DNA of 36,072 bases. Source: Anaerolineae bacterium. GTDB taxonomy: Bacteria > Chloroflexota > Anaerolineae > Promineifilales > Promineifilaceae. Positions 6,136 to 14,246 of this stretch are shown here, in pieces. A program made the translations under genes and the position numbers. How positions within the stretch are numbered: position 1 is the first letter of the stretch; every line of letters begins with the position of its first letter. A model generated the notes under the pieces. It did not search any database. It was not told the origin of the DNA and was given only the letters and a program-made list of their open reading frames with translations. The DNA lies in NCBI GenBank assembly GCA_019637635.1, contig JAHBVI010000065.1, forward strand, positions 1 to 36,072, read 5' to 3'.

Positions 6136-7884
6136 ATGAAGTTGATTAAACTCCTACTTGTTATTTTCCTCCTATTATTTTCAACTGTCCTCACCCTTAA
6201 CAGGCCTACCGTAGCCCAAGAGCCGGTGCTGCCGATTGCCCCGCCGGATGCGGCAGCGGGGCTGGTCATTTACAACGAACGGTGTGTGGTCTGCCATGGG
6301 CCATTGGGCGCGGGGGACGGCGAACAGGCGTTGTCTGCCGGATTGGAGCCGCGTAATTTTACCGACCCGGCCTACCACCTGGCTGCCGAACCGCAGTTAA
6401 TGTTTGAGGTGATCACCAACGGCAGCATGGCCAATGGGATGCCCCCGTTTGGTCCGGTTTCTTCCAATCCGCTCACCGATGGCGACATCTGGGATTTGAT
6501 CGCCGCCGTTTACAGTTTTGGGGTGACACCCGCCGCCCTGGAAAATGGCGAATTGCGCTTTGCCGATTTAGGCGGCGACCCCGCCGATATTCCCGGCCTG
6601 GAATACTGGTTTACACACAGCAACCAGAGCGCCCTGGCCGATCTGGAAAGCGGCAGTTGGGGTGTGGGTGTATCTGGTCTGACGGAGCAGGAAAAGCAGC
6701 AGGTGGTGGACTACGGCCGTGCCCAACATTACACCTATGCCAATCCATTGGCTGCTTTTGAACCCATCCCCTCGGCTACCATCACCGGCCTCATTGTGAA
6801 TGGTTCCACTTCCCAGGAAGTGACGGAAGGCGAAGCCACGCTGCGCGCCTTCAATACCAATTTTGCGCAGACTTTCATTATGACGACGACGGTGGGGGCG
6901 GACGGCCGTTACACCTTCAACCTGGAAAACGTGCTGCCAGAGTGGATATACCTGGTCACCACCGACTACAACGACCTGACCTTCAACAGCAATCCCAACC
7001 GGCTCGACCGCACGCAGCCGGTACTGAACATGCCGGTAATTGTTTATGACACCACCACCGATCCCGGTGCGGTCACCATCAGCCAGATTCACATGATCCT
7101 CAACTTTACGGCTGATGGTTTGCAGGTGTCTGAACTTTACGTCTTTGATAACAATGCCAATGCCGTTTTTGTGGGGCAGACGGGCGATTTTGCCGATGGT
7201 GTGGTGGACATTTCTGTACCTGCCGGGGCCGAGGCCGTGAATTTCCGGCGCTCCTTTGGTTCGATGGAAAATTTCTCGGCGGCGCCGGAAGTGATCCCGA
7301 CGGAAACGGGCTGGGCGGACACCGTACCGCTGCGTCCCGGCGCCGGCAGCACCAACTTGTTAGTGTCTTATATGCTGCCCTATGAAGATGGGCTGCGGTT
7401 GGCGCATCCGCTGGCTTATCCCACGCTAGGCGCGACGGCTATCGTGCCGGACAATGGCGTCCGGCTGGGCGGTGATGGCTGGCAGAGCCAGGGCAGCCAA
7501 CAGATGGGCAGCGGCTCGTTCGTGGCCTACAGCAACAATAACCTGGCCGGGGCGGAGGCGCTGCTGGTGGAACTCAACGGCCGTCCCACCCAATTGGCCG
7601 ATGCCCAGGGCAATACCATGCTAGTGCGTAACGACGCCCAGGATTTGATCATCGGCCTGGTGGTCTTGGGCATGGCCGGGGCGCTGGCGGTGGTTATGGT
7701 GAAAAAGTGGCGAGAGGGGGCGCCGGCTGAGGCAACGGCCGTAGCTACTGCTGATCCCCACTCCCTCCTGCAAGCCATCGCCGACCTGGATGATGCCTTT
7801 GCTGCCGGGCAGATCAACGAAAGCAAATACCACCAGCAGCGAGAAGCGTTAAAACAAGAATTGATAGCAATTTGGCCTGGATGA
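6136..7884 (+). CDS. Membrane-anchored c-type cytochrome with Ig/carboxypeptidase-like domains
   Basis: The start is the ATG at 6136, preferred over the adjacent TTG at 6133. A signal peptide (MKLIKLLLVIFLLLFSTVLT) is followed by a class I cytochrome c domain with Cys50-Val-Val-Cys53-His54 (ERCVVCHGPLGAGDG) and a likely distal Met in ITNGSMANGMPPFGP (about 97-112). A beta-rich segment (about 205-300; TITGLIVNGSTSQ, GADGRYTFNLENV) resembles carboxypeptidase-regulatory or Ig-like modules, then another beta-rich region extends to about 500. One TM (about 515-535) places the bulk outside. The cytoplasmic tail DLDDAFAAGQINESKYHQQ resembles the helical motif of the CcmI-like protein just upstream. 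It is the obvious client of the preceding ccm genes. Its redox partner is unknown. Confidence 0.85.
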   Translation: MKLIKLLLVIFLLLFSTVLTLNRPTVAQEPVLPIAPPDAAAGLVIYNERCVVCHGPLGAGDGEQALSAGLEPRNFTDPAYHLAAEPQLMFEVITNGSMANGMPPFGPVSSNPLTDGDIWDLIAAVYSFGVTPAALENGELRFADLGGDPADIPGLEYWFTHSNQSALADLESGSWGVGVSGLTEQEKQQVVDYGRAQHYTYANPLAAFEPIPSATITGLIVNGSTSQEVTEGEATLRAFNTNFAQTFIMTTTVGADGRYTFNLENVLPEWIYLVTTDYNDLTFNSNPNRLDRTQPVLNMPVIVYDTTTDPGAVTISQIHMILNFTADGLQVSELYVFDNNANAVFVGQTGDFADGVVDISVPAGAEAVNFRRSFGSMENFSAAPEVIPTETGWADTVPLRPGAGSTNLLVSYMLPYEDGLRLAHPLAYPTLGATAIVPDNGVRLGGDGWQSQGSQQMGSGSFVAYSNNNLAGAEALLVELNGRPTQLADAQGNTMLVRNDAQDLIIGLVVLGMAGALAVVMVKKWREGAPAEATAVATADPHSLLQAIADLDDAFAAGQINESKYHQQREALKQELIAIWPG

Positions 7885-7926
7885 GACTGGCGATTGGCGA
7901 TTGTTCAATCTCCAATCGCCAGTCTC
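7883..7926. terminator. 15-bp hairpin after the cytochrome gene, built of 7-bp units
   Basis: The arms GAGACTGGCGATTGG (7883-7897) and CCAATCGCCAGTCTC (7912-7926) are perfectly complementary around a 14-nt loop. The left arm overlaps the last base or two of the cytochrome stop codon. Heptads (ACTGGCG, ATTGGCG, AATCTCC, AATCGCC) continue to about 7942. There is no T-tract, so it is a candidate 3'-end stabiliser or factor-assisted terminator. Related units occur at 19906-19941 and 28404-28462. Confidence 0.6.
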
Positions 7927-7943
7927 TAATTCTCCAACCTCTC

Positions 7944-8252
7944 ATGTACAAATTTGTCACCATTTACCGTAAAGTAGACGATGAACATAAGCTGGAAGAC
8001 TTTTTTTCCGGCACGCACCTGCCGCTGGCGGAGTCACTGCCGGGCTTGCAGCGCCGCGAAGTCAGCCGCATCACCCGTAAACCGGGTGGCCTATCACGTT
8101 ATCATCTGATGTTGGAGCTTTATTTTGCGGACGAGATGGCTTTCCAAACGGCCGTTGTTAGCGAAACCGGCGTTCAACTCATTCAAGCCCTCAAACCCTG
8201 GGCCGACGCTAAACTCATCACCTGGTTCTTTGCCGAATCTTTTGCGGAATGA
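7944..8252 (+). CDS. EthD-family protein
   Basis: The 102-residue protein starts MYKFVTIYRKVDDEHKLEDF. An in-frame ATG at 7872 would add 24 residues encoded only by the preceding inverted repeat, so 7944 is chosen. The order is a first beta strand, then FFSGTHLPLAESLPGLQRRE (about 20-39) with the conserved 'y-x-x-x-H-x-p-l-x-x-x-l-P-G-l' block, then YHLMLELYFADEMAFQTAVV and a closing LITWFFAE strand. This is the EthD/dimeric alpha-beta barrel pattern. EthD proteins accompany some P450 systems, and others are of unknown role. No P450 neighbours it here (the one in this window is 26 kb away). Its start is placed inside the tail of the repeat, so no Shine-Dalgarno sequence is seen. Confidence 0.8.
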   Translation: MYKFVTIYRKVDDEHKLEDFFSGTHLPLAESLPGLQRREVSRITRKPGGLSRYHLMLELYFADEMAFQTAVVSETGVQLIQALKPWADAKLITWFFAESFAE

Positions 8253-8330
8253 TCTGCGAAGTACGCGCAGGTTTTTTACTTGAAAACGCCCTACCTTTGC
8301 CTCTCTGCGCGCCCATTGCCCACAGACTCA

Positions 8331-8366
8331 CCGATTACGGTTTACGATTTACGTCTTACGGTTTAC
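8331..8366. repeat. GATTACG-type 7-bp repeat array
   Basis: Five 7-bp units (CCGATTA, CGGTTTA, CGATTTA, CGTCTTA, CGGTTTA) fill the space between the convergent EthD-like and Kelch genes and overlap the stop of the latter (8363-8365). The unit is the same family as at 4380-4435 and 16616-16710. No inverted half was found here. Confidence 0.7.
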
Positions 8367-9772
8367 TGCCCATCCCCCGCCGAGGCGGCCGGAATAAAGG
8401 TCTGGTACACCAGCGGCGAATACTGGTAAGAGTCGGCTATCAAATTGCCGTTTTGCTGTCCCCCTAGCATGTATAACCGGGTCTCCACAGAGGCCGTGCC
8501 GAAACTGTCCCACGACCGGGCATCGGCCAATACCGGCGTATTCAGAATCGTCCACTGCTGCCCAACAGGGTCAAAAAGCTCACTGAAAGCGGCCGATTGA
8601 CCGCCTGCTTGTTCACCACCAACTACGTACAACTTGTTGAGAATAGTGGCGGAGCCGGCTCGGGATCGTGGCCGCAGCATATCCGGGCAGCTTTGCCATT
8701 CGTTGGTTTGGGGGCTGAACTGCTCACACACCGCCAGGGTGTTCTCCGCATCAGAGCCGCCGACGGCGTAAAGAATGCCAAAGAGCATACCGCCAGCCAG
8801 AAAAGCACGGGCATGGGCAAGAGGGGGTAACGGCTGCCAGCGATCTTGCACAGGGTCATACCGGTAGGCAGTGTTCAGGTAATTTTCACCATCCCAACCC
8901 CCCAGTAAGTAAAGAAAACTACCATCGGTAAGCGACAACCCACCGGCTACGGGATGGGGCAATGATTGGGCGACGCGCCAGGCGTTATTGGTGGGGCTGT
9001 ATATTTCCAAGACGTTGGTGGGCTGCCCATCGGCCAATCGGCCGCCGGGCACAAAAATTTCGCCAAACAGGCTGGCTGCGGAGGCGTCGGTCACGGCCGT
9101 TGGCTTGGCAGTCATTTCTGTCCAGGTGCCACTTTGTACCCCATACGCCAACACTTCTTTTGTCAGCCCTTCGGCCGTTTCCCCGCTGATGACATAGACA
9201 TGTGTGCCCACTGCCTGCGCGGCCATACCGGAACGGGGCGCGGGCAACGGCCGTATCGTTTTCCAGTTCTCGCCTAAATCTACCGGTTCATAGGGCGGCG
9301 GCGTGGGTGCGGCCACCAGGTTGTTTTGGCGGCTGGCAATTACCACCACCACCACCACTGCCAGAAGCGCCAACCCCACCAGCGCCAGCGCCCCTGGCCA
9401 GCGGCGAGAAGGAGAAGGGGAGGGGACGGGGACGGCCGTTTCCGGCGCAAACTGCGTTTCATTTTGCTCAGGCGACGCCTGTGGAGGTTCGGTAGTTATT
9501 TCGGCGGTGGGGGCAGGCAGGCCAACTTCAGCGCCATTGGCAGCCGGAATTTCCACCCCCGGCATGACAACCAGCCCTTGTTGCAAAGCCAGCGTGGTCG
9601 CCTCGGTACGCGAGGTGGCGCCTAGTTTGGTGAAGATATTGCGCAGATGAACTTTTACCGTGTTTTCGCTGATGAATAATTCGGCCGCAATGTCTTTATT
9701 TCCGGCCCCTCTCGACAGGCAGCGCAACACGTCCAGTTCGCGGTCGCTTAGCGGTTCTCCCAGTTCGGCCAT
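8363..9772 (-). CDS. LuxR-type HTH / single TM / Kelch propeller fusion (membrane-tethered regulator)
   Basis: The 469-residue protein has an N-terminal LuxR/GerE-type DNA-binding domain at about 6-66: EPLSDRELDVLRCLSRGAGN, KDIAAELFISENTVKVHLRN and IFTKLGATSRTEAT. A flexible Pro/Glu-rich linker (about 67-122) leads to SRRWPGAL and one TM helix at about 127-147. The remainder (about 165-460) is a Kelch beta-propeller with six Gly-containing strand ends: VISGE, VPGGR, LLGGW, AVGGS, VVGGE and MLGGQ. The positive residues just before the TM predict the HTH inside and the propeller outside. The topology recalls ToxR/CadC one-component receptors, but with a LuxR domain at the N-terminus. Ligand and target genes are unknown. 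The ATG lacks a Shine-Dalgarno sequence and follows the hairpin at 9779-9839. Confidence 0.85.
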   Translation of the reverse strand: MAELGEPLSDRELDVLRCLSRGAGNKDIAAELFISENTVKVHLRNIFTKLGATSRTEATTLALQQGLVVMPGVEIPAANGAEVGLPAPTAEITTEPPQASPEQNETQFAPETAVPVPSPSPSRRWPGALALVGLALLAVVVVVVIASRQNNLVAAPTPPPYEPVDLGENWKTIRPLPAPRSGMAAQAVGTHVYVISGETAEGLTKEVLAYGVQSGTWTEMTAKPTAVTDASAASLFGEIFVPGGRLADGQPTNVLEIYSPTNNAWRVAQSLPHPVAGGLSLTDGSFLYLLGGWDGENYLNTAYRYDPVQDRWQPLPPLAHARAFLAGGMLFGILYAVGGSDAENTLAVCEQFSPQTNEWQSCPDMLRPRSRAGSATILNKLYVVGGEQAGGQSAAFSELFDPVGQQWTILNTPVLADARSWDSFGTASVETRLYMLGGQQNGNLIADSYQYSPLVYQTFIPAASAGDGQ

Positions 9773-9778
9773 AAAAAA

Positions 9779-9839
9779 GTAATGGGGTAATGGGGTAATG
9801 GGGTAATTGAAGGCGTTAATTACCCAATTGCCCCATTAC
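9779..9839. repeat. Tandem 8-bp GTAATGGG array with inverted copy
   Basis: GTAATGGG is repeated three times from 9779 and followed by GTAATTGA. The third copy region (9795-9809) pairs with CAATTGCCCCATTAC (9825-9839) with one mismatch. The element lies between the TPR-like gene stop (9850) and the LuxR-Kelch start (9772), both on the minus strand. It would therefore form a hairpin in the leader just before the regulator's ATG. Confidence 0.75.
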
Positions 9840-9849
9840 CGTCCTTCAT

Positions 9850-10932
9850 TCAAGGAATGATAAACGGCGATTCGATGATCGGTTGCGTATCGGTCAAGGG
9901 CAGCGTGCCGGTAATCGGTTCGCTGGGAACGGGGGTTGCCATCAGGCAGCCATTCCGCGCTGTCTCCAATTTGCCTGCCAACTCTCCGTTGCTCGATTGT
10001 CGCCGCGCCTCTTCATACCATAATTGCGCCGGGCACCAATCTTCCAGGTAGGCGTATTGGTCGCCGCGCGCCACTAAAATATGCAGGAGTTTGGCGCAGG
10101 CGTCGCCATAAAACGGCGCTGCCAGGCACAAATCGCGGAAATAATAAGCGGCGGCATCCCAATTCACGCCGTAAAATGAAATACCTTGTGTATATAATTC
10201 CGCCCAGGTCTGGTAATCGCGCATGACCTGGGGCAGGGCGCCCAATCTTTCGGCCAGTGACAGGTAATACAATCCTGGCTCCGACCGATTGCTTTCAAAC
10301 AGCGTTTGACTGTAACCCAGATAAGCGTCAAAAAGCAAACGATCAGTTTCCTCGCGCTCATAGTTGGGGAACTGCTGCTGAAACGCGGTCAGGCCAGAAA
10401 CCGCTTCTGCCCATTCTTTATTGACGCTCAAGCGGCGCAGGCGCTGTAGTTCTTCTTCCGGGCTGCTGATCTGGCCGGGCGTGGGTGATGGTTCAGGGGT
10501 GGCCGTAGGCTGTGGCGGCGTGGGCGTCGCCGAAATTTCGGCCGGTTGGCTTTGGGCCGCTAACGCCTGCGAGGCTTCTGCTTGCAGCCGCAGGGCTTCA
10601 CTGTTTTGTGGCTGGCGGGCCAATACCCATTCCAGGCGGCGCAGCGCCAGGGCATAATTGCCCTGGCCGATGTTCTCGGCCGCCAGGGTTGTCTGGCGTT
10701 CCAGGTTGGTCATGAATTCCGATTGTTGGCGTTCGGTAAGCTGACGTTGGCCGCTCTGGTAGCCCATATAGCCCACCAGCAGTAACCAGGCCATAACCAC
10801 CGAGAGGATGATCAGGCCGATACCCACCAGACGGGCGGTGCGGCGCGGGGCAACGGCCGTTTCTGCGGATGTACTCTCCTCAGACACGGCCGTTTCCGGT
10901 GTTTTTTCTGCCGGGGGTGTTACTTCACTCAT
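9850..10932 (-). CDS. Membrane-anchored TPR-like repeat protein
   Basis: The ATG at 10932 gives 360 residues (MSEVTPPAEKTPETAVSEES). A start at 10977 would add residues encoded by the hairpin at 10950-10976 and is rejected. A disordered N-terminus (about 1-30) precedes one TM helix (about 35-56, LVGIGLIILSVVMAWLLLVG), so the rest is predicted outside. Helical pairs follow, such as NIGQGNYALALRRLEWVLAR with QPQNSEALRLQAEASQAL, then a Pro/Thr linker (about 135-155) and further TPR-like helices with CAKLLHILVARGDQYAYLED and PAQLWYEEARR. It sits between the GT4 gene and the LuxR-Kelch gene on the same strand, 77 bp from the latter. A partner role for the Kelch receptor is possible but only inferred from adjacency. 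Confidence 0.7.
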   Translation of the reverse strand: MSEVTPPAEKTPETAVSEESTSAETAVAPRRTARLVGIGLIILSVVMAWLLLVGYMGYQSGQRQLTERQQSEFMTNLERQTTLAAENIGQGNYALALRRLEWVLARQPQNSEALRLQAEASQALAAQSQPAEISATPTPPQPTATPEPSPTPGQISSPEEELQRLRRLSVNKEWAEAVSGLTAFQQQFPNYEREETDRLLFDAYLGYSQTLFESNRSEPGLYYLSLAERLGALPQVMRDYQTWAELYTQGISFYGVNWDAAAYYFRDLCLAAPFYGDACAKLLHILVARGDQYAYLEDWCPAQLWYEEARRQSSNGELAGKLETARNGCLMATPVPSEPITGTLPLTDTQPIIESPFIIP

Positions 10933-10949
10933 AGTGGTATAGTGATGCA

Positions 10950-10976
10950 TGATGCGTGAGTTGTTCTCACGCATCA
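10950..10976. repeat. 11-bp hairpin between GT4 and TPR-like genes
   Basis: TGATGCGTGAG (10950-10960) and CTCACGCATCA (10966-10976) are perfect complements with a 5-nt loop. The element separates the GT4 stop (10999) from the TPR-like start (10932) and shares the GCGTGAT unit with 2219-2246. It could tune expression between the two cistrons. Confidence 0.7.
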
Positions 10977-10998
10977 CGACTCAGCGCACAAGTATATC

Positions 10999-12120
10999 TC
11001 ATTGCGCCAGGATGTCGCGGTAAACGGCCACCGTTTGGGCGGCGATTTGCTGTTGGGTGTAATACTGTAAGACTCGTTCACGGCCGTGCCGCCCCAGGCT
11101 GTCTCGCCGTTCTCTTTGGGTCATTAACGTCATCAACTGTTCGCGCAGCCCGGTTATATCCTCTTCCTCAAAGACCAACCCGGCATCGCCAATCACATGG
11201 GGGATTTCGCCGCTGTTCGCGCCGACGACGGCCGTTTCACAGGCCATCGCTTCAATCAATACCCGGCCGAACTGCTCCTTCCAGTTAGGCATGGTGCGCG
11301 AAGACAGCACCAGCACGTCGAGCTGCTGCAAATAGGTGGGCATTTCCAGTGAAGAGATGGGGCCATCGAAAAAGACCCGTTCGGCAATGCCCAGGTCGCG
11401 GGCTAACTGCATGAGCGACGGCCGTGACGGGCCATCCCCGGCAATATGCAGCCGCCAGATACCCGGCAGCCCGGCGGCCGCCCGCAGCAACACATCCACC
11501 CCCTTTTCCGGCAGCAGCCGCCGGTTGGCCGCGCCCATGATAAAACCGCGCCCCGCACCCCTGCGGGCCGCATCTCGCTGCGGCGGCGGGCAAAACAAGT
11601 CCGGGTCTACGCCAAACTGGGGAATCACCCGATATGGCCCTTTGTAACCCTTTTTTTGCCAGACACACACCGCTTCCTGATTACCCATGATGGCATAATC
11701 CACCCCGGCTAACACCTCTTTTTCCATATAGCGGAATGGCGGCGGATATTGCTTTTCCAGGTTTTGCCAGGTGAAAAAGAGCGTCTTAGCGCCCACCTGC
11801 CGCGCCTGTCGCAGCGCCAACCAGGTTGCCAGGTTATAGGGTTCTTCATCAATATGCACAATATCCGGCCGAATTTCCGCCAGCCGTTGTTTCAATTTAG
11901 GGAAATGGTAGGTGTGGAACTGGCCATTAAAGCGGATAGGGTCTACCAGCAGCCGGTAGCCCTGGGTATGCGCCCGTTCCAGTTCCACCGGCCCGGCCGG
12001 GTCCAGCCATACCGGCGGCACAATCACCGTTAGTTCCACATCGTCAAATTGGGCTATTTCTTCGAGCTTGCTTTGGTACGCCCCTACCAGGCACGCTTTG
12101 GATAACATCAATACTTTCAT
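10999..12120 (-). CDS. GT4-family glycosyltransferase
   Basis: The 373-residue protein has the two-Rossmann GT-B layout and normal GT4 length. The N-terminal half starts MKVLMLSKACLVGAYQSKLE and includes IRPDIVHIDEEPYNLATWLA (about 83-102). The C-terminal donor-binding half includes FIMGAANRRLLPEKGVDVLL (about 193-212) with the Arg/Lys that contact the donor phosphates, GIWRLHIAGDGP and the E-x7-E motif Glu282/Glu290 (EQFGRVLIEAMACETAVV). It transfers a sugar from an activated donor to a lipid-linked or surface glycan on the cytoplasmic face. The acceptor is unknown. It heads the minus-strand TPR and LuxR-Kelch set and is divergent from the GT39-like gene across a 34-bp palindrome. Confidence 0.9.
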   Translation of the reverse strand: MKVLMLSKACLVGAYQSKLEEIAQFDDVELTVIVPPVWLDPAGPVELERAHTQGYRLLVDPIRFNGQFHTYHFPKLKQRLAEIRPDIVHIDEEPYNLATWLALRQARQVGAKTLFFTWQNLEKQYPPPFRYMEKEVLAGVDYAIMGNQEAVCVWQKKGYKGPYRVIPQFGVDPDLFCPPPQRDAARRGAGRGFIMGAANRRLLPEKGVDVLLRAAAGLPGIWRLHIAGDGPSRPSLMQLARDLGIAERVFFDGPISSLEMPTYLQQLDVLVLSSRTMPNWKEQFGRVLIEAMACETAVVGANSGEIPHVIGDAGLVFEEEDITGLREQLMTLMTQRERRDSLGRHGRERVLQYYTQQQIAAQTVAVYRDILAQ

Positions 12121-12133
12121 ACAATCTGTTAAT

Positions 12134-12168
12134 AAAACCTGACAGGTCTGCCAGACCTGTCAGGTTTT
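12134..12168. repeat. 35-bp near-perfect palindrome (CCTGACAGG family) between divergent genes
   Basis: The 17-nt arms at 12134-12150 (AAAACCTGACAGGTCTG) and 12152-12168 are perfect complements around a single central base. It is the longest of the three CCTGACAGG elements. It lies in the 83-bp gap between GT4 (start 12120, minus) and GT39-like (start near 12204, plus). On the plus strand the right arm is followed by TTGTTG and, 16 nt on, TATACT (12189-12194), a possible promoter for the GT39-like gene. Confidence 0.8.
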
Positions 12169-12203
12169 GTTGCCGCCCTTCATTTTGCTATACTTGCCCC
12201 GCT

Positions 12204-14222
12204 TTGACAAACAACAGGCCGTTTATCCACTCCTTTCTTAGCAATGGTTCAGGCCCATCCCAACCGCGTTTCAGGCGTCAGGGGTGGGCTTTGTTGCTAT
12301 TGGTGGTTGGGGTGGCCGCGGCGCTGCGTTTCTGGCAGTTGGGGCAGGTTCCACCCGGCCTCTACCGCGATGAGGCGTTTAATGGGCTGGATGCGCTGCG
12401 GGTGTTGGATGGGCAGTTTGCCATCTTTTTTACGGCCAACAACGGCCGTGAACCCCTCTACATCTATCTCACCACCTTGTTTGTGGGGCTGTTGGGCCGG
12501 TCGGTCACGGCCGTGCGCCTGGGGGCGGCCGTAGTGGGTGTGTTTACGGTGCTGCCAGTATTTTTGCTGGCGCGGGCCTGGTTTGGTTGGCGGGTGGGGC
12601 TGCTGGCCGCCTGGCTGTGGGCGGCGACGCTGTGGCCGCTGCACCTCAGCCACATTGGGCTGCGCATCATCCTGCTGCCGTCCTTTCTGGCGCTCACCTT
12701 CTGGTTGGGCACACTGGCCTACCGGCGGCAGAAATGGTGGCTGTGGCTGGCTGCCGGGCTGGTGTATGGCCTGGCTTTTTACACCTATCTGGCCGCCCGG
12801 TTTACCCCGGTGCTGTTACTGCTGGTTGGCCTGTTTGTCTGGCGGCGGCACGGCAAGGGGCGATTATGGCCGGGGGTGGCCTGGTTTGTGGGCGGCACGG
12901 CCGTGACCCTGCTCCCCCTCGCCCTTTTTTACGCCACCCATCTGGAGATGCTGGCGGGGCGCTCCGGGCAGGTTTCTATTTTTAACCCAGACATCAACTA
13001 TGGCGACCCCTGGGGGCTGCTGTGGCGGCAGATAGGGGCGGCGCTGGGGCTGTTTATCTGGCGGGGAGATACGATTGTGCGCCATAACCCGGCAGGACGG
13101 CCGTTGTTTGATCCCCTCATGGCTGTCCCCTTTCTCGTCGGCCTGGTCTGGGGCGTCCGCCGCTGGCGGCAGCCGGCCATGGCCATCACCCTGCTGTGGG
13201 TGGCGGTGATGTTGGGCGTCACCATTCTGGCCGAGGATGCCCCTCATTTTTTGCGGGCGGTGGGTATTCTCCCGGCAGTCTTGTTTATCCCGGCGTGGGG
13301 GCTGAACTGGTTGTGGGAATGGCCAAAATTGCCCGCAGTTGCCCGGCAGGCGATGGTGCTGGTGTTACTGGCGCTGAGTTTGGCGCTGACGGTGCGGGAT
13401 TATGCCGCCTACGGCCGTGATCCCCAAACCGCCCTCCTCTTTGAAGCCGCCGCCGTGGAAATGGCCGCGCAACTGGAAGCAGAAGATGGGGATACGGCCG
13501 TGTACCTGGATCGCTGGTTCTGGGATGAGGGTACACAAAAGGGGTGGCCTTCTATCCCCTTTCTGGCTGATTTGGCTGACGTTACCTTTTTCCGGCCTGA
13601 ATCTGGCCTGCCGCCTGCCGCGCCTGGGCAGCCCGTTTCGCTGTATACCTGGCAATTTGGCGACCTCAGCTTTATGCCCGGCCAGATCACGCCGCCGACG
13701 TTGGTGACATTGCACATCGGTGAACCGGCACGGGGCGATTTAGAGGAGACCGTGTATCCGTTGTATGCCCGCTATCATGTCCGCCCACTGCCTGCCGACC
13801 CGGCAGTCCTTTGGCCGGAAGCGGTCAATTTTGCTAACCAGTTGTGGCTGCGGCGCGGGTCGGCCATTTTCCATGATCCCCAGACGGTGCAGGTGGATTT
13901 GTATTGGGAGGGGGACACGGCCGTGTCTCCCCATCTGACCGTCTTTGTGCAGCTCATCGGGCCAGATGGTGTGCTGGCGCAGGTGGATGCGCCGCCGGGG
14001 GGCAGCGAGGGGCCGGTGCGCCCCTGGCAGGCGGATTGGTGGCGGCCTGGGGTGGTGCTGCATGAGCGGCGCAAATTGCCACTGCCGCAGCCGTATGACC
14101 CCACCAGCCAGCGCCTCATTGTGGGGGTGTATGACCCGGTTACGGCCGTGCGCCTGCCCATCTTAGACGAAAATGAGAATCCGGTGGCGGATAGTTGGGA
14201 AATAATCGGGATTCGGAATTGA
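12204..14222 (+). CDS. GT39/ArnT-like membrane glycosyltransferase
   Basis: This 672-residue protein is a GT-C type integral membrane sugar transferase using polyprenyl-phosphate sugars. The first TM (about 27-45) is followed by the acidic pair Asp56-Glu57 in LYRDEAFNGLDALRVLDG, the catalytic first-loop motif of PMT/ArnT-like enzymes. Then come NNGREPLYIYLTTLFVGLLG and many TM helices to about residue 400. The last 250 residues form an extracytoplasmic beta-rich domain ending VPGVYDPVTAVRLPI-like (IVGVYDPVTAVRLPI). The start is uncertain: the first in-frame candidate is TTG at 12204, with no ATG before the acidic pair. It contains eight ACGGCCGT octamers, several encoding Thr-Ala-Val. Target glycan or protein is unknown; the surface proteins downstream are candidates. 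Confidence 0.82.
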   Translation: MTNNRPFIHSFLSNGSGPSQPRFRRQGWALLLLVVGVAAALRFWQLGQVPPGLYRDEAFNGLDALRVLDGQFAIFFTANNGREPLYIYLTTLFVGLLGRSVTAVRLGAAVVGVFTVLPVFLLARAWFGWRVGLLAAWLWAATLWPLHLSHIGLRIILLPSFLALTFWLGTLAYRRQKWWLWLAAGLVYGLAFYTYLAARFTPVLLLLVGLFVWRRHGKGRLWPGVAWFVGGTAVTLLPLALFYATHLEMLAGRSGQVSIFNPDINYGDPWGLLWRQIGAALGLFIWRGDTIVRHNPAGRPLFDPLMAVPFLVGLVWGVRRWRQPAMAITLLWVAVMLGVTILAEDAPHFLRAVGILPAVLFIPAWGLNWLWEWPKLPAVARQAMVLVLLALSLALTVRDYAAYGRDPQTALLFEAAAVEMAAQLEAEDGDTAVYLDRWFWDEGTQKGWPSIPFLADLADVTFFRPESGLPPAAPGQPVSLYTWQFGDLSFMPGQITPPTLVTLHIGEPARGDLEETVYPLYARYHVRPLPADPAVLWPEAVNFANQLWLRRGSAIFHDPQTVQVDLYWEGDTAVSPHLTVFVQLIGPDGVLAQVDAPPGGSEGPVRPWQADWWRPGVVLHERRKLPLPQPYDPTSQRLIVGVYDPVTAVRLPILDENENPVADSWEIIGIRN

Positions 14223-14246
14223 GCCTTTGCCGAATTGGGGTAAAAC

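Noticed and set aside
8249..8467. 72-codon plus-strand frame overlapping the EthD-like stop
   Set aside because: It covers a heptad array and the end of the Kelch gene on the other strand, with no supporting signal.
12204..12243. Leaderless start of the GT39-like gene
   Set aside because: A TATACT at 12189-12194 would put the transcript start almost on the TTG, but the promoter match is too weak to claim it.
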